Source of the DNA: CAWDMN01 sp963803155
GTDB lineage: Bacteria > Acidobacteriota > Terriglobia > Versatilivoradales > Versatilivoraceae
NCBI GenBank assembly: GCA_963803155.1
Contig: CAWDMN010000067.1
Coordinates: 1 to 64,000 of the forward strand
Length of the DNA stretch: 64,000 nt
Reading direction: 5' to 3'
Shown here: piece by piece, positions 36,910 through 45,389 of the stretch
How the letters are laid out: every line of letters starts with the position of its first letter
How positions within the stretch are numbered: position 1 is the stretch's first letter
The notes under the pieces: generated by a model
What the model saw: only the letters and a program-made list of their open reading frames with translations
Told to the model about the DNA's origin: nothing
Databases searched by the model: none
Made by a program: the position numbers and the translations under genes

Positions 36910-38103
36910 CTATTTCTCCAATTGAAATTGGATATAGTCGCTGTACTTCGTGATGATGCCGCCGGGATTTTTCGGGTCTGGAGTCTCGCCCAGATAAAAT
37001 TTTACACGCATGGTTCGGGCATCCAAATCGTAGAGAGAATGCCAAAGCGTCCTCGAAGCAGGATAGACAGGCCGCAAGTCCGGCATCCACGGAGAGACTC
37101 TTCTATTGATTGCAATAATCTCTCCCATGGTGAACTTATCTTTGGCTTTCGTCATCGCCTCCAAACGCCCCAATCGTTTGACGCTCTCTTGGGAAACATT
37201 GGAGGTATCCGGATCGGAAACCAAATGATTGGTAAGGCACTGGATTCCCTTTCCTTCCACGATTCGGGATTGATTGCGGTGCCGCGAAAATTCAAAGACG
37301 ATGGATTTGCCTTCGCGGTCCGCGATCAAATAATGGAGCGGACCAAATGAATAATACTGCTTCAGCCACAACAGGCTCTCCTCGGCTTCCGCCACATTTT
37401 TGCATCGATCCAAAAGAAACCGCAGGATCAAGAACTCGTTCAGCCCCACCTCGGCCGAAGGCTCGGCCTGAAATCCCTTGGCGCCATCGGCCTCTCCCGC
37501 GAGAGCCACCACCAACCCCTGCGAGTTCATTCCATCGATGACACCTCCTAATAGATCCAAGGCGCAAAGATAAAGTGAAGCATATCCCGAATCCGGATAG
37601 ACTTCGAAAAGAACAGGCCGTGCGCAGATGTGCAACTCTTTACGCCGATGGATTGAGCTGTTATCCACGGGGAAATCCATATTCCGGCTGAAAAGGTTGT
37701 GTCGAAGGGCGGTCCGATCCTGAGGATAAAAGACCATGGAACAGCCGGCCCGGCCAGGCTGATAAAGGATGGAGGACAAATCGCGGCTGGAATCGGCGAT
37801 ATCGATACCATACTCTTCCGCAAAGCCCAGCATGCGCTCATAGTGGATAGGATAATTCTGTTGAATGTAACGGCGCTGCAGTTGGTTGCGAAGGGGATTG
37901 GCACTGGGCTGGATTTCGATTTTCAGACTCTTGGCGATTTGGGCGATTCTCTTTCCAATTTCCCGGTTGGTTCCGTGTACCGTGTAATGCCGGACCAACA
38001 TGAAATCGCTTTCACTTCCCGCCACAATCTCCCGCTCTTGGCCGAAAGAAAATTGAGCCAAAAACACAAAGAATAAAAACCATGAATAGAACGCGTGTCT
38101 CAT
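36910..38103 (-). CDS. C45-type autoproteolytic acyltransferase/hydrolase, secreted
   Basis: 397 residues from the ATG at 38103, which has AAGGAG 8 bases upstream; a start six codons earlier would add only charged residues. The signal peptide is YSWFLFFVFLAQFSFG. YTVHGTNREIGKRIAQ, QPGRAGCSMVFY (nucleophile C121) and RNMDFPVDNSS match the Ntn-hydrolase family of acyl-CoA:6-aminopenicillanic acid acyltransferase (peptidase C45) and related linear-amide hydrolases, which self-cleave before the cysteine. Later motifs LIADREGKSIVFEFS and CLTNHLV fit too. It should hydrolyse or transfer acyl groups on amides in the periplasm; substrate unknown. The 97 bp to the convergent esterase hold no gene. Confidence 0.8.
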   Translation of the reverse strand: MRHAFYSWFLFFVFLAQFSFGQEREIVAGSESDFMLVRHYTVHGTNREIGKRIAQIAKSLKIEIQPSANPLRNQLQRRYIQQNYPIHYERMLGFAEEYGIDIADSSRDLSSILYQPGRAGCSMVFYPQDRTALRHNLFSRNMDFPVDNSSIHRRKELHICARPVLFEVYPDSGYASLYLCALDLLGGVIDGMNSQGLVVALAGEADGAKGFQAEPSAEVGLNEFLILRFLLDRCKNVAEAEESLLWLKQYYSFGPLHYLIADREGKSIVFEFSRHRNQSRIVEGKGIQCLTNHLVSDPDTSNVSQESVKRLGRLEAMTKAKDKFTMGEIIAINRRVSPWMPDLRPVYPASRTLWHSLYDLDARTMRVKFYLGETPDPKNPGGIITKYSDYIQFQLEK

Positions 38104-38383
38104 CTCTTGTCTCCTTGGCATGGAATGCCCACAAGTTCGCCCCTGATCTGAACCGGTTGCATAACCTAGTCATTTAACCGCGGGAACCGCGCGGAAGCCA
38201 AAACTTGGGGGCTGAAATCAGGTTGCCATTTGAATCATGCCTTCTCTCATCCATCGGCTGCCCAGGGCAGCTGGATTATTAGGTAGTGACAGATTTCATT
38301 CCAAAGTTGCATCGAATCATGGAATTCGGATTCAGTTTAGTATTTGACGTTAGCGCTCGCAAATAAATTACGGGTACAACTAT

Positions 38384-38681
38384 ACTCTCCTCCTTAGACC
38401 TGAGTTTTACCCACAGAATTTTGACACGGAGGAGTAAAGGCAAAAAGCGCGTGGTCACGATGACCACGCTTCCGCCAAAAGACCCCGGCAGGGGTCGCAA
38501 GAAATTAGCCAGGGGTTCGGACAATGGCATGATGCCATTGTCCGAACCCCTGGAACCTTATTCATTTTTTCACCCAGCAAGAGCGAATCCGCCACGGACG
38601 GCGGATTCGCTCTTGCTGAAGATTCTTTGGGCAGGACGCCAGCCAAGGGGCCTTGCAAGGGGTGTCAAAAAATTGGGAGCG
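38384..38681. repeat. Multi-hairpin element, copy B
   Basis: The left terminal repeat is 38384-38427 (ends TTTTGACAC). The right one begins GTGTCAAAAAATT at 38662 and seems internally shortened compared with copy A. The four hairpins occur in the same order: H1 38449-38457 with 38461-38469 (9 bp perfect); H2 38481-38486 with 38491-38496; H3 38509-38529 with 38533-38553 (21 bp perfect); H4 38576-38593 with 38600-38617 (18 bp perfect). H1-H3 stems differ from copy A, yet both sides changed together. The tail GCCAAGGGGCCTTGCA is conserved. Confidence 0.75.
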
Positions 38682-38706
38682 AAAGGTGCCACACTGATTT
38701 TTTGAC

Positions 38707-38862
38707 TTTTAGTAACTGCTCAGATCCCAGGATAACTGGTAGCCACGGTGAGTCCGTCAGCTGACGGAAGCCGTGGGCTTTGAGCTTTGATGCCAACCTT
38801 CACGTTTTCCGCCTTAAGCGGACTCAACGTGGCTGCCGCACTGGGGGTAATGAGAAGTTACG
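38707..38862 (+). repeat. TTTAGTRACT element, copy D
   Basis: It begins TTTTAGTAACTGCTCAGATC and ends GAGAAGTTAC, forming short terminal inverted repeats. Inside are a hairpin CCACGG...CCGTGG (38743-38748 with 38771-38776) enclosing the palindrome TCCGTCAGCTGACGGA, and a hairpin CACGTT...AACGTG (38801-38806 with 38826-38831) enclosing TCCGCCTTAAGCGGA. A homologous copy in inverted orientation lies at 43256-43405. Confidence 0.65.
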
Positions 38863-38919
38863 ACTTTCGGAAGATGTCAATGATTTTGAGACAGCTGTCG
38901 TACGAATTTAGTGTAGCGA

Positions 38920-39921
38920 TCACTCACTCTCCCCTTTGGGTTTGGGAGGATTAATCCAAACTGCTTCTGGAAGTTTAGCCGGTTGTGGAGGCTTGCGAAC
39001 AAAGCGTTCGGGCTTAGTTTGAAAAGCCTCATTCAGGACCTGCTGACGAGCTTTCAAAACTTCAGCGGCCTGACTCAGATGGACCACCTGGGGAGAAAGC
39101 CAGCCGAGGGCCGAATGATGATGTTGGGTGTTATACCAAGAAAAAAACTGCTGACAGAAACTGCGGCAATCTTGGATCGAGCCAAAGCGATCCGGGAACT
39201 CCGGGCGGTACTTGAGGGTTTTAAAGTGCGACTCGGAAAAGGGATTGTCATTAGAAGTATGCGGCCGGCTGTGGGTTTTGGTGACTCCCAGATCCGCCAG
39301 TAACAGGGCCACGGATTGAGAGATCATCGACGGTCCGCGGTCGGCGTGAACGGTTAATTTTCCGGGCAGAATGGATTGCTTGCCACAGGATTCCCGAATC
39401 AGCTTTTCCGCCAAGGTGGCACTTTCGCGAGGAGCGACCATCCAGCCGACGACATAACGACTGAAGATGTCCAAGAGGACGTAGAGATAGAAGTAGGTCC
39501 ACTTGACCGGACCCAGCAACTTGGTAATGTCCCAAGACCAGACCTGATTAGGAGCCGTGGCCAGTAATTCTGGCTTTTGATAGACCGGGTGACGCAATTG
39601 GTTACGGCGTTCCCGGACTTGGTCTTGTTCCTCCAAAATACGGTACATGGTCCGGACCGAGCAGAGGTAGCGCCCCTCATCGAGCAGGGAGGCATAAACT
39701 TGAGCCGGAGGCTGATCGACAAACCGCTCCGAGTTGAGTTGGGCCAAGACCGTCTCTCGTTCCGGCCCGCTCAAGGTGCGGGGTGGAGAAGGTCGTGGTG
39801 GTTGGGAGACGAAGGGACGGGTCGGCTGAACAAACCGGTACAGGGAGGCCCGGGCCACTCCCAAGGATTGACAGGCGGCCACTTTGCCGACTTTTTCGGA
39901 AAGGGTGAGCGTGGTGTTCAT
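38920..39921 (-). CDS. IS3-family transposase OrfB (DDE integrase core)
   Basis: 333 residues. An N-terminal HTH_21-like region (ARASLYRFVQ, VRTMYRILEEQ) precedes an rve integrase core. Its catalytic residues are visible: the first Asp in VWSWDITKLLG, the second in VHADRG and the Glu in DNPFSESHFKTLKY. The C-terminal HHHSALGWLSPQVVH is a usual closing motif. Frame and length are intact, so it could be active. Its ATG overlaps the OrfA stop by four bases (ATGA), suggesting translational coupling rather than the -1 frameshift that many IS3 elements use. Confidence 0.9.
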   Translation of the reverse strand: MNTTLTLSEKVGKVAACQSLGVARASLYRFVQPTRPFVSQPPRPSPPRTLSGPERETVLAQLNSERFVDQPPAQVYASLLDEGRYLCSVRTMYRILEEQDQVRERRNQLRHPVYQKPELLATAPNQVWSWDITKLLGPVKWTYFYLYVLLDIFSRYVVGWMVAPRESATLAEKLIRESCGKQSILPGKLTVHADRGPSMISQSVALLLADLGVTKTHSRPHTSNDNPFSESHFKTLKYRPEFPDRFGSIQDCRSFCQQFFSWYNTQHHHSALGWLSPQVVHLSQAAEVLKARQQVLNEAFQTKPERFVRKPPQPAKLPEAVWINPPKPKGESE

Positions 39922-40445
39922 TCGTTGCTCTCTCCCTTCAGGGGAATCCCTAGGGCTTCCGACAGTTTTTTTTGGAACTCGATAATAATCTCAGCCTGTT
40001 GGAGCCGCCGACTGAGTCGTTGGTTTTGGCGCCGTAGTTGCTCGTTCTCCTGAATGAGCAGACTCTTCGGGTTGGGCTTACGGCCTCGGGTTTTGGGAGT
40101 CAGGGCTTGAAGAATCCCTTGTTGGCGTTGTCGCCGCCACAAGATCAGGTTGGAATGATACAGACCCTCACGGCGCAACAAGGCTCCGAGTTGATTCGGT
40201 TGCGAGCAGGCGTCGGCTTGCTCCAAAAGCTTTAATTTGTAGTCCACCGTGAAACGTCGTCGGGTGGGTTTGGCTACGACCTCCGGATTGGACGGAATCG
40301 GTGAAAGTGAAGAACCTGCCGGAATTATGGCCGCTGTGGTCCTGGTGCCTACGGTCCGCTCGGGCTCGCTTCGCTCGCTCTCGCTCCCCTTCGGCGCCAG
40401 GACCACGGACAATTTCTTTTGGGTGGAAAAACTGAGACTTTTCAT
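39918..40445 (-). CDS. IS3-family transposase OrfA (helix-turn-helix)
   Basis: 175 residues. RRRFTVDYKLKLLEQADACS begins the transposase helix-turn-helix, which binds the terminal repeats. GALLRREGLYHSNLILWRRQ continues it, and a C-terminal coiled coil with leucine-rich heptads (IQENEQLRRQNQRLSRRL) likely mediates multimerisation. The first 60 residues (Ser/Glu/Pro-rich) are low complexity, and the actual start may be internal. It overlaps OrfB by four bases. Confidence 0.85.
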   Translation of the reverse strand: MKSLSFSTQKKLSVVLAPKGSESERSEPERTVGTRTTAAIIPAGSSLSPIPSNPEVVAKPTRRRFTVDYKLKLLEQADACSQPNQLGALLRREGLYHSNLILWRRQRQQGILQALTPKTRGRKPNPKSLLIQENEQLRRQNQRLSRRLQQAEIIIEFQKKLSEALGIPLKGESNE

Positions 40446-40678
40446 GGTTTGTTCTTTCTGCCCTCTACTCTAATTTAACCGGGGGCAGATGTCTCAACTA
40501 TATTGGCACAGAGGGTTTTAGACAACTGGCGCAGGCCCAATACTGGAATTGAGTGAATTTTCTAGCCAGAAAAGCTAAGTCGCTCTGGTCCACTCCAGCC
40601 TGCGATTGAGCCTGAGCTATGTGTGCACCTGCTTCAAAAGCCTACCGGTGCGAAGAAGTTTTCATACCACAGGTTTAT

Positions 40679-40933
40679 TCATGCCAAGTAATCATTGACA
40701 TTTTTAGCACATTGATAAAACCTATCTTCCAGCATCATCAACATAGACGAGCTTATATCAGAAAATGAGATGTATTTTTTTGCCTTTTTTTTGAAAAAAA
40801 GAGAGGTTTCACTTGCCAATGGGTGTTCGGCGAATCCGTCTGTGGAGTTATTATCCACTTCAGCGGATTGAATTCGTAATGATCGTTTATTGTCGGTTTT
40901 AATGTAGGCAATCCGTATTTGTCCGCTTGTCAT
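40679..40933 (-). CDS. Small hypothetical protein
   Basis: An 84-codon frame, lysine- and serine-rich, with no recognised family and no clear ribosome-binding site. It is divergent from the AlbA/Schlafen-type gene at 41013, from which it is separated by 79 bp. It could be a small partner or simply a chance frame in the AT-rich stretch between 40511 and 41012, which otherwise holds nothing recognisable. Confidence 0.2.
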   Translation of the reverse strand: MTSGQIRIAYIKTDNKRSLRIQSAEVDNNSTDGFAEHPLASETSLFFKKKAKKYISFSDISSSMLMMLEDRFYQCAKNVNDYLA

Positions 40934-41012
40934 TTGGTCGGATCCACGCCAACGGAATTATACGGATTTCATCCACAAACCACATAGATAGGCAATCAAA
41001 GAGGACATTTCT

Positions 41013-42770
41013 ATGATACTTGCGCAGGAAGATCTTCTCGAACGAATTCGGAGTGGTCGATTGACTGAGATCGACGCATCTAATGTCGAACTTAAGCGAT
41101 CATGGGATCAAGGGCATGGAAAGAAGATTAGCGCCTTTTCTAACCGTCTTCCAGCTGTACATCAATGGATGTGCATTGGTATCCTGGACAACGGTACGCT
41201 TGCTGGTCATGATGAGTCATGGGCGAAGCAGACTGAGGAGATCGTCTCGCAACACATCAATAAGCATCTCGACCCACAGATTACATGTCTAGGTATAACC
41301 TGTCATAACACTGACGGCAAATGGTTCCTCTTAATAAAGTACACAAACCCCGGGAGTGTCGTCTATTGGAACAATTCTGCCTACAAAGCAGCAGGAACGA
41401 CTATTGAGTTAATGACACCAGCAGAGATAATGCAGCTAACAGTCGCGCTGCCAGGCCTTACCGATCTTTCCGCACAAGCATACTCAAGTGAGTACGACCC
41501 GCATACGGCCAGTGACTTTGCGAAAGCAGTAGCGGAAAGAAGATGCGGTACGACTCTAGAGTCAATTGGTGAACTGACACCCGCTGATGCGCTGAAGCGC
41601 ATAGGAATCAACAACACATTTACTGAACGCATTCTTTTCGGTGATATCAGGTATCGAGTAGTTAAGTATAATCGAGAAGGAACACCCGTCACGAACGACT
41701 CATACTCAGGGCTTTATACTCTTCTCCGTCCAAGGTTCCTTGCCGAGGTACAGACATGGACCCAAGAGAAACTCGGGCTTGCGTCTGAGCCTTACCCATT
41801 GAGGGCTCTGAAAGAGGGTTTCGCCAACGCTGTTGCTCATGCAGCGTACTTCGATAGTAACGGTGATGTGATTTTGGAACTGTTTCCTGACAAACTGTGC
41901 ATAAGTAACCTGTGTCTTCGGGAGTCGCAGTATTTCGCGAACAAGTGGTTCTCTCGAAGCCATAAAACTATCAATAGGGTGTTAATGGAAGCACTTCGCC
42001 TCGCTGGATTCGTTGATGAACTTGGTCGAGGAAAAAATTTGATCTTTGCGGAGTCTTTGCGCAATGGCAAGAAACCGCCAGAAGTTGTCCTAGAAGGGGG
42101 GGGCAGATATGACCGATGGCGCCTCTACCTATATGCGGGCGCTCAAGACCGACAGCAACTTCGGGTTTTTGAGCGTCTCAAGGAAATGTATCACGACGAA
42201 CATAAGGCTCTGATCGCAAACGCATTGGTCTTATGGCGCGGCCACACCGTTTCCAGTATTCGCCAATATGTTGACGGTGAATCATCGAATACATTTGCCG
42301 AAGTCCTTGCCGATCTAAACGGACCGATATTCTACTATCAAAAGAAGGATCAGATCGTTTTGAGACGCTGGGTGAGTATTTTGCTCGGTGAAGGCAAGGA
42401 CTCCAAACAATTGTCTGCAGCCGAGGAGGAGAATCTGCTGGAGTTCGTGAGCAAATTACAATGGGACTACCACCGTGGGTACATAACGCCCAAGGAACTT
42501 AGAGAGCACGCGGGGATGGGGGACACACCGTCAGAAGTGGTTCTCAGTTCGCAAATCCTTAAGAGGTGGACTGAGCAGAAAAAGGTTAAAAGGGTCAAGA
42601 AGGGCGTTTACCAATTTGTGAAGAAGTTCGGTGTGGATTGGGAGGTACTTAGGAAGTTACTTGCTACAACGCTAACGTCAAGCAAGGAAAGCGATGCTGC
42701 CCAACAACCTGCTGTAGGTGATTCTGTAACCCGGGCCAATGGCAAGTCTTACTGGGCTCCTGAGCATTAG
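41013..42770 (+). CDS. AlbA/Schlafen-domain ATP-binding protein
   Basis: 585 residues. The N-terminal AlbA_2-type domain (about 15-140) begins ESSxxxLK-like (IDASNVELKRSWDQGHGKKISAFSN) with CIGILDNGTLAGHD. A GHKL-like ATPase segment (about 265-350) reads ALKEGFANAVAHAAYFDSNGDVILELFPDKLCISN, where the N-box Asn is in FANAVAH, and VDELGRGKN follows. The C-terminal part has winged-helix-like segments. Such proteins are annotated as putative transcriptional regulators or RecG-like ATP-binding proteins; some homologues occur in defence islands. AGAGGA precedes the ATG. Codon usage is less GC-rich than the neighbours, and it sits between an IS and inverted repeat copies, suggesting horizontal acquisition. 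Confidence 0.82.
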   Translation: MILAQEDLLERIRSGRLTEIDASNVELKRSWDQGHGKKISAFSNRLPAVHQWMCIGILDNGTLAGHDESWAKQTEEIVSQHINKHLDPQITCLGITCHNTDGKWFLLIKYTNPGSVVYWNNSAYKAAGTTIELMTPAEIMQLTVALPGLTDLSAQAYSSEYDPHTASDFAKAVAERRCGTTLESIGELTPADALKRIGINNTFTERILFGDIRYRVVKYNREGTPVTNDSYSGLYTLLRPRFLAEVQTWTQEKLGLASEPYPLRALKEGFANAVAHAAYFDSNGDVILELFPDKLCISNLCLRESQYFANKWFSRSHKTINRVLMEALRLAGFVDELGRGKNLIFAESLRNGKKPPEVVLEGGGRYDRWRLYLYAGAQDRQQLRVFERLKEMYHDEHKALIANALVLWRGHTVSSIRQYVDGESSNTFAEVLADLNGPIFYYQKKDQIVLRRWVSILLGEGKDSKQLSAAEEENLLEFVSKLQWDYHRGYITPKELREHAGMGDTPSEVVLSSQILKRWTEQKKVKRVKKGVYQFVKKFGVDWEVLRKLLATTLTSSKESDAAQQPAVGDSVTRANGKSYWAPEH

Positions 42771-43024
42771 CGATGACACAATGAATGAGAATTCCAAAGC
42801 GTACTTCGGTAAACTGAAGGAACACTTGCCACTGGTTAAGCGCCCAACTGGTGCCGCTGTCGAGTAGGCGGAGGCTTCCGGGATTAAGCTTGAGGTTTGT
42901 TTTCTTTGTCGATCGTCTGGTTTCCCTGCGGTGCCACAATATTTCAATCATTCCCGGTTGACCTTCGCAGTGCAACTACAACTGAAACCATTATGGTTCC
43001 TGTCTTAAATATTTAAATATTTTA

Positions 43025-43252
43025 ATGAAGCGTTGTTTGGATCAATGCCCTTTTGATCTCACCGGCATGGATGGCTATATCTCTTCTGGCTGAAGGCGTG
43101 CGTCCGATGTATATTCTATTCCCAAGATTCCGGGGCAATGGTATCTCATCTATCCTGAGCAAGGAGAACACCTCATCCCATTTATCCTGGACCATGAAAT
43201 TACGCGTTGTTGCGGCAACACACCGGCCTCAAGTCCAGTAAGAAATATTTGA
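43025..43252 (+). pseudogene. Possible decayed gene fragment
   Basis: One frame reads protein-like sequence on both sides of a stop at 43091: MKRCLDQCPFDLTGMDGY, then IPKIPGQWYLIYPEQGEHLI and ILDHEITRCC. The amino-acid pattern looks natural, but no family is recognised and no upstream coding part is visible. It is listed with low confidence as a remnant; the rest of the 42771-43445 gap holds only the repeat copy at 43256-43405. Confidence 0.2.
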
Positions 43253-43255
43253 ATT

Positions 43256-43405
43256 TTGTGACCACTAAGCCCCCCCTGTGTGGTGGCCACGCTCAGGCGC
43301 ATTTTGCGAGGCGTGGAGGTTGGCATCATAGCTCAAAACCCACGGCTCGCTGGAAAACGCTCACCGTGGCTACCATTCACCCTGGGATCTGAGTAGTCAC
43401 TAAAT
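43256..43405 (-). repeat. TTTAGTRACT element, copy E (inverted)
   Basis: Read on the minus strand it starts TTTAGTGACTACTCAGATCC and ends GTGGTCACAAA. It aligns along its length with copy D at 38707-38862 (shared blocks GGTAGCCACGGTGAG, AGCCGTGGG, TGATGCCAACCT, CGTGGC). Where copy D has GTAAC at its ends, copy E has GTGAC and GTCAC, so end pairing is kept. The internal 16-bp palindrome of copy D is replaced by unrelated bases. Confidence 0.65.
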
Positions 43406-43445
43406 TTTAAAGACAGACACCAACAAACTTAAAGGATCAAACATT

Positions 43446-45311
43446 GTGCTGAAAAAACCCCATCGCCCCTGTTCCTCTTTCTTCCTCGCTGTTGTGTTTT
43501 TTACCGCATTGATTATTCCCGCCCGGGCGGCCACCCCGGTTCCGGAATGGACGCCAGCCTACACCGCGGACCTGGCCAACCCCAAAACCGCCGATAACGA
43601 CTGGTGGATCAGCGTGGGCCAGGCCAAGATCGCGGACGGGAAAATGACCATCACTCCCGGCAAGCACGGCGGGCCGGAGGCTTTCCTTTACAGCCCCCGT
43701 TTCCCCCGCGGTGCGCGGATGGAAGCCGCCGTGGCCGTTACCGGCTGCGCCGACTCCAATAATCCCGTTTTGAACCTGCACCTGAATGGCGACGTTTCGG
43801 TGGGAACGAATATCCGGCTGGGATACCTGTTCCGGCTGAGTTCCGCCGGCTGCTCGCTTACACGGGACGAAAAGCCCGTGGCTTCGGCGCCGGCGGCCAT
43901 GTTCAGTCTGCAGGCCGGGAAAACCTATAGCCTGGCTGCCGAACAGGATGACGGACAGCTGACCCTTTCCGTGGACGGAGTCGTTATATTGTCTTGGAAG
44001 GACGGCAATCCCCTGTCGGCCGGAGTGGCCATGGAGCTGACGGGTTTCAGCAGCCAGCGCTGCACGCTCAGCGTGCAGAAATATATTGTCTCCGTGCGTA
44101 AGGGTCGACCGGCAGACGCCATCCGTCCCCCGGCGGCGCAGGCGGGGGCCACGATAACCGTGAAGGGCCCGGCCCAGTGCATCAAATCGCTGTTTGCCAA
44201 GCCGGAGCGAACCGGCCATGGCATAGTGATCTACGGCATGGACGGAACACCCTCGGTAAAGGCAGCCTGGGACAGTGTTGTGGATAAATATTATCCGGAA
44301 ATGGGCTTGGACCTCAAGCAGGCTGTCACCTTCCAGGAAAAACTGGACGAGCGCTGCAAATATTACCTGGTTGACTCCCCCGTGATTAACCATTGGCACC
44401 AGGACCTAGACTATCCCAGCCGCATGCTCTCCGTTATGGGAACGTATTTTGAAAAAGACGGGAAAAAATGGATAGCGCCTTCCGCCATTGAAACCGCCAC
44501 AGTTGCCTACCCTGCCCGGATGACGGCGCCGGACCGGCCCTTCACTTTGCCGAAAGAGACGCTGGAACTTAAGGTCACGGACGAACTGACCTTAAAATGC
44601 GTAAAAATTCCCGCCGGAAAATTTCTCTGCGGCTCACCCTTTTACGAGCACCCCCGCTGGCAGGACGAATTCCCCCATGAAGTCACCTTGACCAAACCGC
44701 TCTATATCGCGGAAATCCCCGTGACCCAGGCCATGTTTGAGGCAGTTACGGGAAAGAATCCGAGCCAGCTGAAACCGGTGGAATTCGACGAACGCTTCCG
44801 CCACGCCAAATCCGATTCCCTGCCCGATTTTGCAGTGGAAAATGCCTTTTGGGCGGATATCCAGCTCTTCTGCCGGAAGCTCTCGGAAAAGAACGGCCGA
44901 AAGGTGCGCCTGCTCACCGACGCCGAATGGGAGTGGGCCGCGCGCGTGGGCACTTCCAGTCCCTGTTTCGGGGAGAAATACGCTCAACAGCGAAGTTATG
45001 TGGGCGACACTCAAGGCAAGTGCGAGCCGGTCAAAAAGCACAACTCCAATGCCTGGGGCCTATACGATATGGTGAAATCCGCCTGGGAATTGGTGAGCGA
45101 TTATAAAAAGGATAATATCCGCGTCGGCCAGGTGGATCCCCAAGGCCCGTCCCGAGAGGAGGCGGCCGACCACGGCGCGGGCCCGCTGCGCCGCGCCAAG
45201 GGCGGCAGCTTTTACCAGGACTTGCATCTCAACCTGCACGGCGCCGCCAACGAAACTGGCCTGTGCGAGGAAGGCCTGCTGATTTTCCGCGTGGCGGCCG
45301 AGGAAAAGTGA
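43446..45311 (+). CDS. Secreted formylglycine-enzyme (SUMF1)-like protein without catalytic cysteines
   Basis: 621 residues from a GTG start (AAAGGA 11 bases upstream). A signal peptide (SSFFLAVVFFTALIIPARA) is followed by a concanavalin-like domain (about 32-215, EWTPAYTADLANPKTADNDWW), a middle region of unknown type (about 225-350) and a C-terminal FGE-sulfatase domain (about 370-620): VKIPAGKFLCGSPF, KPLYIAEIPVTQAMFEAVTG, LLTDAEWEWAARVGT, KGGSFYQD. The two copper-binding cysteines that follow the RGGSW motif in active formylglycine-generating enzymes are absent, and NVWEW is SAWEL. It is therefore probably a binding or unrelated catalytic derivative. Its regular GC-rich codons differ from its left neighbour. 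Extracytoplasmic. Confidence 0.75.
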   Translation: MLKKPHRPCSSFFLAVVFFTALIIPARAATPVPEWTPAYTADLANPKTADNDWWISVGQAKIADGKMTITPGKHGGPEAFLYSPRFPRGARMEAAVAVTGCADSNNPVLNLHLNGDVSVGTNIRLGYLFRLSSAGCSLTRDEKPVASAPAAMFSLQAGKTYSLAAEQDDGQLTLSVDGVVILSWKDGNPLSAGVAMELTGFSSQRCTLSVQKYIVSVRKGRPADAIRPPAAQAGATITVKGPAQCIKSLFAKPERTGHGIVIYGMDGTPSVKAAWDSVVDKYYPEMGLDLKQAVTFQEKLDERCKYYLVDSPVINHWHQDLDYPSRMLSVMGTYFEKDGKKWIAPSAIETATVAYPARMTAPDRPFTLPKETLELKVTDELTLKCVKIPAGKFLCGSPFYEHPRWQDEFPHEVTLTKPLYIAEIPVTQAMFEAVTGKNPSQLKPVEFDERFRHAKSDSLPDFAVENAFWADIQLFCRKLSEKNGRKVRLLTDAEWEWAARVGTSSPCFGEKYAQQRSYVGDTQGKCEPVKKHNSNAWGLYDMVKSAWELVSDYKKDNIRVGQVDPQGPSREEAADHGAGPLRRAKGGSFYQDLHLNLHGAANETGLCEEGLLIFRVAAEEK

Positions 45312-45389
45312 CAGTCTTGCCGTAGCCGCGGAGGGCGGCGGCAAATCGAATGGATCTCAGCAAAGAGGAGTCAAGGCCCTCCCTAGAAA

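Larger units (their letters stand above)
38875..40510 (-). mobile_element. IS3-family insertion sequence
   Basis: Two transposase frames lie between imperfect terminal inverted repeats: left TGTCAATGATTTTGAGACAG at 38875, right (complement) TGTGCCAATATAGTTGAGAC ending at 40510. Ends are TG...CA as in the IS3 family, and length is about 1.64 kb. No matching target duplication is seen in the flanks (AAGA versus GAGG), so the copy may be old or its ends misplaced by a few bases. It is inserted directly beside the copy-D repeat. Confidence 0.75.

Noticed and set aside
35427..38681. CRISPR array made of the palindromic repeats
   Set aside because: Only two distant copies exist, there are no regular spacers and no cas genes.
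38421..38705. Open frame of 94 codons across the copy-B repeat
   Set aside because: It is produced by the hairpin sequences, is not preserved in copy A and has no protein features.
42781..42867. 28-codon reading frame after the AlbA-type gene (MNENSKAYFGKLKEHLPLVK...)
   Set aside because: It is very short, lacks a clear ribosome-binding site and shows no family resemblance; insufficient evidence for a gene.
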